A DNA stretch of 64,000 nucleotides from CAYOOP01 sp964405685 (GTDB taxonomy: Bacteria > Pseudomonadota > Alphaproteobacteria > Rickettsiales > SXRF01). Shown here one piece after another: positions 17,915 to 25,551 of the stretch; within the stretch, counting starts at the first letter, position 1, and each line of letters begins with the position of its first letter. The position numbers and the translations under genes were made by a program. The notes beneath the pieces were generated by a model. The model saw only the letters and a program-made list of their open reading frames with translations, did no database searches and was not told the origin of the DNA. The stretch is from assembly GCA_964405685.1 (NCBI GenBank), contig CAYOOP010000005.1:62001-126000 (forward strand). The letters are read 5' to 3'.

Positions 17915-18517
17915 ATGAAGAAATCATCCAAGTCGTTTACCCACATCGAAAACGTTGAACACACCATCCTGATGCTGCGTGGGCAGAAGGTGATGCTCGA
18001 TTCCGACCTCGCGCGGCTGTATCAGGTGGAAACAAAGAACCTCAATAAAGCAGTGCAGCGAAATATCGAGCGTTTTCCTGAAGATTTTATGTTTCAATTG
18101 ACATGGGACGAGTATGAACGTTTGAGGTTCCAAATTGGAACCTCAAATAAGAAAATGTATACAAAACAACAGGATGCGCATTTTGGGTCACAAATTGTGA
18201 CTCAAAAAGAGGGGCGTGGAGGGAGGAAATATCTCCCTTATGCCTTTACCGAGCAGGGCATTGCCATGCTTTCGGGGATTTTGAATAGCCCGCGGGCGGT
18301 GGCGGTGAACATTGCGATTATGCGGGCGTTTGTGAAAATGCGCGGGCTTGCAGGCTCGCAGGAGATTATCAAGCGCGAGTTGGCACTGCTGAAACACAAA
18401 TACAAAGATCATGACGAAAAAATCAGGGCGATTTTTCTGATGATTGATGAAATCGCAACACCACCCATGCCGGAAAAGAAACGCCGCATTGGTTTTATGC
18501 GGGATGACGAGGAATAG
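17915..18517 (+). CDS. ORF6N (KilA-N-like) DNA-binding domain protein
   Basis: 200-residue protein of the ORF6N family, found in phages and as accessory genes in bacteria and thought to bind DNA. The N-terminal domain is recognised by MLRGQKVMLDSDLARLYQVETKNLNKAVQRN-type residues 21-50 and RFPEDFMFQLT. The mid segment GRGGRKYLPYAFTEQGIAML is typical, and a coiled-coil-like KRELALLKHKYKDHDEKI tail follows. Between the two conserved blocks are two palindrome-bearing segments (18121-18147 and 18181-18207) that look like a duplicated variable cassette. Likely horizontally acquired. Confidence 0.85.
   Translation: MKKSSKSFTHIENVEHTILMLRGQKVMLDSDLARLYQVETKNLNKAVQRNIERFPEDFMFQLTWDEYERLRFQIGTSNKKMYTKQQDAHFGSQIVTQKEGRGGRKYLPYAFTEQGIAMLSGILNSPRAVAVNIAIMRAFVKMRGLAGSQEIIKRELALLKHKYKDHDEKIRAIFLMIDEIATPPMPEKKRRIGFMRDDEE
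18121..18147. repeat. Palindrome inside the ORF6N gene, copy 1
   Basis: Perfect 11-bp arms TTTGAGGTTCC and GGAACCTCAAA around AAATT. Translated as part of LRFQIGTSNK. Confidence 0.75.
18181..18207. repeat. Palindrome inside the ORF6N gene, copy 2
   Basis: Arms TTGGGTCAC and GTGACTCAA (one mismatch) around AAATT. It has the same architecture and reading frame as copy 1 and is translated within GSQIVTQK. Confidence 0.65.
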
Positions 18518-18521
18518 TCTT

Positions 18522-19010
18522 ATGGACAATTGGGGTGATACTCAATATGCACTGAGTCAGTCTATCCGGAGTTTGGAGGATTTCCGTGCGACGTATTTTC
18601 CTCGCAACAAGGTCTTTGCAAATGAGGTGGATGCGTTGGGTATCGCGTGCCGTGCTGTTGCTAATCGTAAGTTTGATACGGACGTATGGCAAGAGGATTA
18701 CGGCATACACCATATGCCAAATGCCGCTTTCTCATTACCAGAAACGGAACCACTCGCTGAGGTAGAAGAACTACTTGCGGAGAGGGGTAAGCAAGGAGAA
18801 GAAGAGTTTCGGGACGCTATGAGAACGATGTTAGCTTATTTAAAGACGTCGCCGGAGAATCCCGTGCCCTTTAGTCATCGTCCAATTCTGGCAGCTCTAT
18901 TGAACGATATCGGTGGTTGTATGGCGAACGAATGCGGCGCCACCTTGCCGGACAATTTTTATCCTAGCATAGCTGCAGCAAAAACTCAAAAAGACTCGCG
19001 TAAGAAATAG
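18522..19010 (+). CDS. Unknown protein, last gene of the aspS-linked accessory block
   Basis: 162-residue hydrophilic protein of unknown function. The open frame begins at 18444 inside the ORF6N gene, but the ATG at 18522 with GAGGA about 9 bases upstream and little overlap is the better start. It has acidic central residues (ETEPLAEVEELLAERGKQGEEEF) and a basic end. No signal peptide or membrane segment. Convergent with the DUF4167 gene 15 bp away. Confidence 0.6.
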   Translation: MDNWGDTQYALSQSIRSLEDFRATYFPRNKVFANEVDALGIACRAVANRKFDTDVWQEDYGIHHMPNAAFSLPETEPLAEVEELLAERGKQGEEEFRDAMRTMLAYLKTSPENPVPFSHRPILAALLNDIGGCMANECGATLPDNFYPSIAAAKTQKDSRKK

Positions 19011-19025
19011 GCGGTTGGCTTACGA

Positions 19026-19499
19026 CTACTCTTCCCAGCCCTGATTATCTTCAACCGGTTTTTCGCTACCGGATTTCACTTCCACTTTGCGATGCAAGAA
19101 CGCTGGCAGCACGCTGCTGTTGTTGGGGATGTCAACATCGGGTGAGGTGTCGCCTTCGGGGCGAACTTCGCCGGGTTCGGTGGGGAAATCATCCGTCTCG
19201 GGCGCGTCCGGATTTTGGGCTTGCCACTTGGTTTTTTCGCCGGCGAATTCCTGCTGCATGCGGAAATAATGGTCGGCGTGCTGATAATAATATTCGGCCA
19301 AGATGCGGTCGCCACCAGCCATGGCGTCGCGCGCCATGTTTTGGTATTTTTCCATGAGTGCGCGGTAGTTTTTACCGGGGCGTGGGGGGCCGGAGAAGCG
19401 GCGATTGTTGTTATTGCTGCCGCCGCGGCGATGATGCCCGCCGCCTTGACCGCCACCTTGGTGCCTGCGTCTTGGATTGTTATTGCTATGCATGTTCAC
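19026..19499 (-). CDS. DUF4167 domain protein
   Basis: 157-residue protein with an extremely basic, Gly/Asn/Arg/His-rich N-terminus (RRRHQGGGQGGGHHRRGG) that suggests nucleic-acid binding. The conserved DUF4167 block follows: GKNYRALMEKYQNMARDAM-like residues and DRILAEYYYQHADHYFRM. The acidic C-terminus is divergent. DUF4167 is largely confined to Alphaproteobacteria and characteristically follows prfA-prmC, as here. Molecular function unknown. Confidence 0.9.
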   Translation of the reverse strand: MNMHSNNNPRRRHQGGGQGGGHHRRGGSNNNNRRFSGPPRPGKNYRALMEKYQNMARDAMAGGDRILAEYYYQHADHYFRMQQEFAGEKTKWQAQNPDAPETDDFPTEPGEVRPEGDTSPDVDIPNNSSVLPAFLHRKVEVKSGSEKPVEDNQGWEE

Positions 19500-19514
19500 G
19501 AGTTCGTTCCTGTC

Positions 19515-20540
19515 TTATGGGTTATGCGCGATGATGCAACGTGGGTTTCCCGCCAGATCTTTCGCTACGGCTTCCACATGAAGCCCGCCTTCGCGCATCA
19601 ACGCGCTTACGGCATCCGCCTGTGTGCTGCCAATTTCCAGCACCAGCGCCCCGCGAGGCGCAAGCAGACCAAGCGTTTGTTTAGCAAGTTTGCGGTAACA
19701 GTCAAGCCCATCTTTGCCACCATCCAAAGCTAATTTTGGTTCAAATTGAGCAACTTCGGGCATGAGGGTTGCGATTTCAGCGGTTGCGATATAGGGGGGG
19801 TTGCTGATAATGAGGTCAAAAAGGACGTCATTGCGAGGAACGGAGTGACGAAGCAATCCAGTGCTTTGCTGCATTTTCTGGATTGCTTCGTCGCCGATGG
19901 CTCCTCGCAATGACGCCATATCGCCGACATAAAATTCAGTTCTTTCTGCCACTCCCAATTTTTCTGCATTTTGGGCCGCAACAGTGAGGGCTTTTTCGCT
20001 GATATCCACGCCGATTCCCTGCGTTTGTGGCAATTCTGCCAGCAGGGTCAGCAGCAGGCAGCCGGTGCCTGTTCCTACATCAAGAATCTTTACCTCTCCC
20101 GCGTGCGGGAGAGGGCAAGTTTTGTTAGCAGGCGTAGCCTGCGTTACAAAACTGGGAGAGGGAAGAGTTCCCCCACTCACTGCGCTAACGTCCTTTGGAC
20201 GTAAGCTCCGTTGCCCTCCCCCGCAAGCGGGGGAGGTAAGGAGAGATAAGGCTGCTTCAATCAGCGTTTCGCTGTCAGGCCGGGGGTCTAGCGTATCTTT
20301 CGTCACAATAAATTCACGACCGTAAAATTCGCGCTTGCCTATAAGGTGGGAAAGTGGTTCGCGGTTCGCTCGGCGAGCAATGAGTGCATCGAATGCGTTT
20401 TGTTGTGTGGGTGTGAGGGTGGGGGATTCAAGCAATATTTCTTCACGCGTTTTGCCGGTAACGTGCGCGAGTAGCAACTGCGCATCGAGTCTGGCGCTTT
20501 CGATGCCTGCATCAACAAGTGTTTTAATAACGGCTTGCAA
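19515..20540 (-). CDS. prmC: Release factor glutamine methyltransferase carrying two in-frame palindromic insertions
   Basis: Methylates the Gln of the GGQ motif in release factors 1 and 2. The SAM-binding DVGTGTGC (residues 154-161) and catalytic NPPY (247-250) are intact. At 341 residues it is about 60-80 longer than usual, and the excess is explained by two translated repeats. Residues about 102-150 come from a type R4 element, between the N-terminal helical domain and the SAM motif. Residues about 209-239 come from a type R2 element just before the strand leading to NPPY. Both keep the frame open. The start is TTG directly after the TAG of prfA (GGAG nine bases upstream), and the two genes are in the same frame. 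Activity is plausible but untested. Confidence 0.92.
   Translation of the reverse strand: MQAVIKTLVDAGIESARLDAQLLLAHVTGKTREEILLESPTLTPTQQNAFDALIARRANREPLSHLIGKREFYGREFIVTKDTLDPRPDSETLIEAALSLLTSPACGGGQRSLRPKDVSAVSGGTLPSPSFVTQATPANKTCPLPHAGEVKILDVGTGTGCLLLTLLAELPQTQGIGVDISEKALTVAAQNAEKLGVAERTEFYVGDMASLRGAIGDEAIQKMQQSTGLLRHSVPRNDVLFDLIISNPPYIATAEIATLMPEVAQFEPKLALDGGKDGLDCYRKLAKQTLGLLAPRGALVLEIGSTQADAVSALMREGGLHVEAVAKDLAGNPRCIIAHNP
19826..19915 (-). repeat. Type R2 palindrome inserted in frame in prmC
   Basis: 90 bp (30 codons) bounded by CGTCATTGCGAGG and CCTCGCAATGACG, with internal inverted GAAGCAATCCA / TGGATTGCTTC. R2 relatives are intergenic at 53473-53560 and inside the element at 38029-38223. 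Confidence 0.9.
20091..20238 (-). repeat. Type R4 palindromic element inserted in frame in prmC
   Basis: About 147 bp (49 codons) bounded by CCTCTCCCGCGTGCGGGAGAGG and CCCTCCCCCGCAAGCGGGGGAGG-type palindromes, with the conserved core CACTGCGCTAACG...CGTAAGCTCCGTTGCCC between them. The other R4 copies are at 25612, 40757, 43913 and 60181. Confidence 0.9.
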
Positions 20541-21614
20541 CTACCCCAACTCCGCGAGCTTTTGCGCCTGGTCGTCGGCAATGAGCTTGTCGATGAATTC
20601 GTCGAGGTTGCCTTCCATAACGGCGTCGATGTTGTAGGCGGTTAGGTTGATGCGGTGGTCGGTGACGCGGCCTTGGGGGAAGTTGTAGGTGCGGATGCGC
20701 TCACTGCGGTCACCACTGCCGACTTGTTCTTTGCGGCTGGCGGCGCGTTCGTTGGCGAGTTTTTCGCGTTCCATTTCATAAAGCCGTGAGCGCAAAACCT
20801 TCAGCGCCTTGGCTTTATTTTTGTGTTGGGATTTTTCGTCTTGTTGGGAAACGATGAGGCCGGTGGGCAGGTGGACGATGCGCACCGCTGAGTCAGTCGT
20901 GTTCACTGACTGGCCGCCGGGGCCGGAGGAGCGGAACACGTCGATCCGCAAATCTTTTTCTTCAATGTGGATGTCCACCTCTTCGGCCTCAGGCAGTACG
21001 GCGACGGTGGCGGCGGAGGTGTGGATGCGCCCGCCCGCTTCGGTTTTTGGCACGCGTTGCACGCGGTGGACGCCGGATTCGAATTTGAGCCGCGCGAAGA
21101 CGCCCGCGCCGGTGATGTTGGCGGAGGCTTCTTTATACCCGCCAATGCCCGTGTCAGAAATCGAGAGCACTTCAAACCGCCAGTTGTGGTTGGCCGCGTA
21201 GCGTTGGTACATGCGGAAGAGTTCGGCGGCAAAGAGTGCGGCTTCTTCGCCGCCGGTGCCGGCGCGCACCTCCAAGATTGCGTTTTTTTCATCCGCGGCG
21301 TCTTTGGGGAGTAAGGCGATTTGCACATCTTTTAAAAGCTCCGGCATTTTCTTTTCCGCTTCGCGGAGTTCGTCTTCCGCTAGCGTCTTCATTTCGGCAT
21401 CGAGCGCACTATCTGCGAGCATGGATTTTGAATCCGAAACCGTTTGCTCGATTTGTTTGAAGGCGTTGATGCTGGCGACAATCGGTTCCATATCCGAAAA
21501 TTCTTTGGAAATTTTGGCGAATTCCTGGCCCGACGCTTTGCCAGAGGAAAGCGTATCGCGCAGCTCATCATACCGCCGCAAAATGCCGTCGAGGGTGAGG
21601 GAAAAATTGGTCAT
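20541..21614 (-). CDS. prfA: Peptide chain release factor 1
   Basis: Terminates translation at UAA and UAG. The hydrolysis motif GPGGQSVNTTDSAVR is present, and the 357-residue length is normal. It overlaps hisS by 4 bp and is followed without any gap by prmC, whose product modifies this protein's GGQ glutamine. Its own stop is TAG, a codon read only by RF1, and prmC continues in the same frame. Confidence 0.97.
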   Translation of the reverse strand: MTNFSLTLDGILRRYDELRDTLSSGKASGQEFAKISKEFSDMEPIVASINAFKQIEQTVSDSKSMLADSALDAEMKTLAEDELREAEKKMPELLKDVQIALLPKDAADEKNAILEVRAGTGGEEAALFAAELFRMYQRYAANHNWRFEVLSISDTGIGGYKEASANITGAGVFARLKFESGVHRVQRVPKTEAGGRIHTSAATVAVLPEAEEVDIHIEEKDLRIDVFRSSGPGGQSVNTTDSAVRIVHLPTGLIVSQQDEKSQHKNKAKALKVLRSRLYEMEREKLANERAASRKEQVGSGDRSERIRTYNFPQGRVTDHRINLTAYNIDAVMEGNLDEFIDKLIADDQAQKLAELG

Positions 21615-22867
21615 AAGTGGCGTTGCAGATACTCAGGTAAAGCATCAAATGCAACGGTTTCCTGCGCGCCGGTGGCCAGGGTTTTAACGGTAGCGACGTT
21701 GTTTAGGATTTCGTCGTCGCCTAGCATGATGGCGAGTTTGGCACCGATTTTGTCGGCGCGTTTCATGCGTTTTCCGGCGTTGCCTTTATAGGCGATGTCT
21801 ACTGCAAAGCCGCTATTTCTTAGGGTTTGCGTGAGTTGGATGGCGTGGGTTTCGGCGGCATCTCCAATGGGGACCACGGCGATGATGCTTGGTTTCTTGG
21901 CTTCCAGGCCGCCGGTTTCCTCCAAAATGGCGAGCACGCGTTCGACTCCTAAAGCGAAGCCAACGCCCGGGGTTTCCGGCCCGCCCATGAGTTTGATGAG
22001 GCCGTCATATCGGCCGCCGGCGAGCACCGTGTTTTGTGCGCCCAAGGCTTGGCTAGTGAATTCAAAAACGACATGCGAATAGTAATCCAACCCTCTAACC
22101 AGGCGTTCGCTGACTGTGAAGGGGATCGCCAGCAATTCCAGCGTCGCTTTCACGGAGTCGAAAAACGCTTTGGCGTCATCGGAAAAATAATCATGTAGGC
22201 GGGGTGCGCCTTCATTAATCCGTTTGTCATTGGCGTCTTTCGAATCAAGAATGCGAAGTGGGTTTTTTTCCAAGCGGCGTTTGCTGTCTTCGGAGAGTTC
22301 GGTTTTGAATTTTTCGTAGTAGGCAACGAGGGCTTCGCGATATTTGCTGCGCGTGGTGGCATCGCCTAAAGAATTCAGTTCAAGTGTGAGGTCTTTTAGG
22401 CCGAAACTTTTTAATGCATCATGCGCAAAGGCGATCATTTCCGCATCGCCTAACGGCTCGGCAACGCCTAAGAGTTCCGCACCCAATTGGGTAAATTGGC
22501 GCATGCGGCCTTTTTGCGGGCGCTCGTAGCGAAACGCAGGGCCGCCGTACCACCATTTGAGGGGGAGTTCGTTGGCAAGGCCGTTCGAGATAAATGCGCG
22601 GGCAATGCTAGCGGTAAATTCAGGGCGCAGCGTGAGGGATTCGCCGCCGCGGTCAGTGAAGGTATAGGTTTCTTTGGTGACGATATCGGAAGCATCCCCC
22701 AACGTGCGGTGGAAGACATCGGAGAATTCGAATATCGGCGTGTCGATTTGGCCGAAGCCGTAGCGCTCGGCAGTTTTGCGGAAGCGTTTGCAGATTTCAG
22801 AACGCAGGCGTGCTTCGTCAGGCAAAATATCGTGCGTGCCACGGACGGGTTGCAGCGGGTGAGCCAT
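21611..22867 (-). CDS. hisS: Histidyl-tRNA synthetase
   Basis: Class II synthetase for tRNA-His. It begins AHPLQPVRGTHDILP. Motif 2 appears around FRYERPQKGRMRQFTQLG, the histidine loop as LVRGLDYYSHVVFEF, and motif 3 as PGVGFALGVERVLAIL; a C-terminal anticodon domain follows. The ATG at 22867 gives 418 residues and is preferred over a TTG four codons upstream, although the Shine-Dalgarno is weak for both. First gene of hisS-prfA-prmC-DUF4167, divergent from the OmpA-family gene. Confidence 0.96.
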   Translation of the reverse strand: MAHPLQPVRGTHDILPDEARLRSEICKRFRKTAERYGFGQIDTPIFEFSDVFHRTLGDASDIVTKETYTFTDRGGESLTLRPEFTASIARAFISNGLANELPLKWWYGGPAFRYERPQKGRMRQFTQLGAELLGVAEPLGDAEMIAFAHDALKSFGLKDLTLELNSLGDATTRSKYREALVAYYEKFKTELSEDSKRRLEKNPLRILDSKDANDKRINEGAPRLHDYFSDDAKAFFDSVKATLELLAIPFTVSERLVRGLDYYSHVVFEFTSQALGAQNTVLAGGRYDGLIKLMGGPETPGVGFALGVERVLAILEETGGLEAKKPSIIAVVPIGDAAETHAIQLTQTLRNSGFAVDIAYKGNAGKRMKRADKIGAKLAIMLGDDEILNNVATVKTLATGAQETVAFDALPEYLQRHL

Positions 22868-23031
22868 AGGAGTAACCAAACGTAAGATGGCCGGTGTTTA
22901 ACCCATATTTGTGCCCCTTGCAAATACTCAATTATGAGAAGAGCCTCTGATACAGGCTCTCTTAACGATTGCAGGCGAGAAGATTTTATCCTAGATTCTC
23001 CGCTCTTGAGTAAAAACAAAGGAGCGTTTTT

Positions 23032-23673
23032 ATGTTGAATCATAGTCTCTATATTTCGTTGGTGGCCATTGCTGTTGCTGCCCCCGTGTTTGCGTCTTCT
23101 GCGCAGGATAGCGCCATTACCGACACCCAAAGAGTGGTAGTTTCTACCAATGGCAATTGTGTGCGTACGAAGTGGATGGCAAGCAATGACCCTTGCGCGC
23201 CAGAAGCACCCAAGCCTGTTCCTGCGCCCAAGCCTGTACCTAATGTTATGCAGGTTCCACCTGCACCGGTACCTGTGCCTGCGCCCGCACCGTTGCCTCA
23301 GATTTCTTTAGAGCAGCGTACGGTGTATTTTGGATTTAACGAAGACAAGCTGACGTCCAAAGACAGAGCTAAGTTGGATTCTCTCATTGAGATCATTCAA
23401 CACGCCAAGGGTGTTGAGAGCGCGACGGTGGTTGGGTATGCCGATGAAATTGGTGCCGCAACGAAGAATATGGAACTTTCTAAACGACGTGCGAATACGG
23501 TGCGCAACTACCTCAACACGCGTTTAAACATCCCTACGGATGTAATGTTGGTAGGCGGCAAGGGGGAAAACGAGCCCGTTACCCGCTGTGCTAAAAACAT
23601 GAAGCGCAAGAAGCGTGTAGCGTGTCTTGCTAATGACCGTCGGGTGGAAGTGAAGCTCAACTACGCGCAGTAG
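23032..23673 (+). CDS. OmpA-family outer-membrane/peptidoglycan-binding protein
   Basis: 213-residue exported protein with a signal peptide (about residues 1-22, ending PVFASSA), a short Cys-containing region, and a Pro/Ala/Val-rich linker (repeated PAPKPVP). The C-terminal OmpA domain is recognised by VYFGFNEDKL, VVGYADEIG and LSKRRANTVRNYL. That domain binds diaminopimelate in peptidoglycan, so the protein likely links envelope layers. No beta-barrel is encoded. AAAGGAG precedes the ATG. Monocistronic; convergent with the downstream membrane-protein cluster (1 bp between stops). Confidence 0.9.
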   Translation: MLNHSLYISLVAIAVAAPVFASSAQDSAITDTQRVVVSTNGNCVRTKWMASNDPCAPEAPKPVPAPKPVPNVMQVPPAPVPVPAPAPLPQISLEQRTVYFGFNEDKLTSKDRAKLDSLIEIIQHAKGVESATVVGYADEIGAATKNMELSKRRANTVRNYLNTRLNIPTDVMLVGGKGENEPVTRCAKNMKRKKRVACLANDRRVEVKLNYAQ

Positions 23674-23674
23674 C

Positions 23675-24592
23675 TCACGCGCTAAGTGTTGGAGCGGGCT
23701 GGCCCTGGCTTATGTAATCGGTGAAGTGTTCGTGTTTGGCCAGCGGACGTTTTTCTGGCTCTAGGCTGTTTTTCACGAGTCGTGGGGCGGAAATTGCGGG
23801 GGAGGGGACGGGCTCCTCCTTGGGTGCTTCCAGTTTAGGCGAAGGCGTTTTCGGTTCGGGGCATTGTTCTTTAGGATGGATGAAGTGGCTGTAGACGTAG
23901 AGGCCGCCAGCCGAAATCATGGAATAAAACACGTCGTAAAAGGCGATGCCGGCAAATTGTTTTGCAGGTGTTACCAAGGGGGCTGCTTGGGGACCTAGGG
24001 CTTCCATGCCTGCGCGTGCGGCTTCTGTGAATGCTTTTTCGCCGATGGGGTTTATCTTGACCCCGGCGGGGCTATGCAAGAAGGCGTAGACGCCGCCGAG
24101 TGCAAAAAGGCGGCCGCACCATAAGGATGTCCACGATTGTTTGGGGGCGGCTTTCAAGTCTGCAAGCATTTTTTGCCGCATCTCTTTTTCTTCTTTAGGC
24201 AGGGGGCTCAATTTCTCGGCTTTTTCGTCGTTTTCTTTGACCCATGCGCCAACGATGTCCGCTTTTTTGTTTTCCAGCCATTTGACGGGGAATACAAACA
24301 GATTGCCGACATTGACCATGGTGGTAACGATCAGTGTTTCTTCGGCGAGGCCTACGGAGCGTGCATGGTCGAGCTTTGAGACTTTACTGATGACATTTTC
24401 TGCCAGCCAGCGTGCGGCTTTGTGGAAGACTTCTTTGCCTTTGGAATATTTGAGCCAGTACGTTACGCCCATGCCGGTTAAGGCTTGCGCGCCGTAGGAA
24501 ATACCGCCGTAGACCGCTTTGTCGAATTTGATTTCTTCAGGGAGCTTTTCGCGTTCGTGGGCGGGGATGCAGTCTTCTTTGTCGTGCGTCAT
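23675..24592 (-). CDS. Unknown membrane protein, paralogue 3 of a tandem trio
   Basis: 305-residue protein of unknown function, third gene of an operon whose members are paralogous. Shared landmarks with the 26599 gene are YG..YG.Q (residues about 28-36), AEN/GKNVMSK-like NVISK, VGNLFVFPVKWLE versus VGNLFIPPIQYIE, SLWCGRL versus SLWGGRI, and YSHFIHP near the end. Three or four hydrophobic segments suggest an integral or membrane-associated protein, with no signal peptide. The C-terminal 60 residues are Pro/Glu/Lys-rich and hydrophilic. It overlaps its upstream neighbour by ATGA. Confidence 0.75.
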   Translation of the reverse strand: MTHDKEDCIPAHEREKLPEEIKFDKAVYGGISYGAQALTGMGVTYWLKYSKGKEVFHKAARWLAENVISKVSKLDHARSVGLAEETLIVTTMVNVGNLFVFPVKWLENKKADIVGAWVKENDEKAEKLSPLPKEEKEMRQKMLADLKAAPKQSWTSLWCGRLFALGGVYAFLHSPAGVKINPIGEKAFTEAARAGMEALGPQAAPLVTPAKQFAGIAFYDVFYSMISAGGLYVYSHFIHPKEQCPEPKTPSPKLEAPKEEPVPSPAISAPRLVKNSLEPEKRPLAKHEHFTDYISQGQPAPTLSA

Positions 24593-25551
24593 AGCATCCC
24601 CGCGTGCATTTCCGATGCTGACATGGCGTGTTCAGTTGGGTGTTTGTGGGGGTGTTTTTCCGCCCAGCGTGCGTGTGTAGACGCGACCGGTTCGGATGCG
24701 GATGGTGGTGTTTCTGAGAGTTGTAGCTCTTTGCCGTTTGTACTCTCATGCAAGAAGCCAGCAAAAGCTTTATAGGTGAATTCGTGGGCGAAGGCGTAGA
24801 TGGCGGTGAGGCCGAGATCAAACCCGATGGTGCGGTGGATGAAATCCCAGTCGCTGACGAATTTTGGCGCTTTAGAAATATCGCCATCGGCAATTTCCAT
24901 CACACCGCGTTTGATGAGCGATTTGGGTTTGATGCCGACACCCTCGGCGAGCGCCTTGCTGCCCTTGGCGATCGGGTTATACAGATATTTCACCATGCGC
25001 TTGTTGATGTCGGGGTTGATGGTGGCCAGAATCATCGGCGTGAGTACGGCAAACCGCGCGGCCATGCCGGTCCAGAAACCTTTGTGGGGTTCGTCGTCAA
25101 CGGCATCGTGGCATGCTTTGAAACGTGGGTCGTTTTCCACGGCTTTTTTGCCGTAGATGATTTCATCGAAAAAGCGGATGATCGCTTTTTTGTTTTCTTT
25201 TTTCTCGAGCACGACCATCGGCGGAATGATCGCCGCACCGCCGACGATGATGCTGGTAAACATGCTGCCCCAGCGCGCGCCTTCGGCAATTTTCGCGGGA
25301 GTTTTGAGAACTGGCGTGAGAAGTTTTGTGAAGAAATTGCTGACGGGTTTTGCAAACCATCTCTGCCCGATTTCGGTGCGTTCGGTCAGATAGGTGGTGG
25401 TGACGCCGATCGTTGAGTTGAGAAAAAGGTCAACACCGCGGTACGTCAGCTCGTTATGCACGTGCCTGCCAGCCGTTTTTGGCGGCTTGCCGTTTTCAAC
25501 TTGCGGGGTTTCACCCGCAGTGTCCTTTTCAGACTGCGAGTGATGCGTCAT
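24589..25551 (-). CDS. Unknown membrane protein, paralogue 2 of a tandem trio
   Basis: 320 residues. It shares the plan of its neighbours: a charged, His-containing N-terminus, then LFLNSTIGVTTTYL, KPVSNFFTKL, and a hydrophobic segment SIIVGGAAIIPPMVVLEKKENKK that aligns with the VGNLF..P segment of the other two. Near the end, LTAIYAFAHEF replaces GLYVYSHFIHP. The long His/Glu-rich tail (EKHPHKHPTEH) is hydrophilic. Its start overlaps the upstream gene by 23 bp and its stop overlaps the next by 4 bp, so the three are translated from one message. It is more divergent than the other two. Confidence 0.7.
   Translation of the reverse strand: MTHHSQSEKDTAGETPQVENGKPPKTAGRHVHNELTYRGVDLFLNSTIGVTTTYLTERTEIGQRWFAKPVSNFFTKLLTPVLKTPAKIAEGARWGSMFTSIIVGGAAIIPPMVVLEKKENKKAIIRFFDEIIYGKKAVENDPRFKACHDAVDDEPHKGFWTGMAARFAVLTPMILATINPDINKRMVKYLYNPIAKGSKALAEGVGIKPKSLIKRGVMEIADGDISKAPKFVSDWDFIHRTIGFDLGLTAIYAFAHEFTYKAFAGFLHESTNGKELQLSETPPSASEPVASTHARWAEKHPHKHPTEHAMSASEMHAGML

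Noticed and set aside
18990..19030. A displaced aspS 3' end at the far side of the aspS accessory block, as at xthA and mfd
   Set aside because: I looked for the aspS end sequence here and did not find it.
22941..22959. GAGCCT...AGGCTC hairpin between hisS and the OmpA gene
   Set aside because: Six-bp stem with no T run on either strand, and the genes diverge from it; not a terminator.
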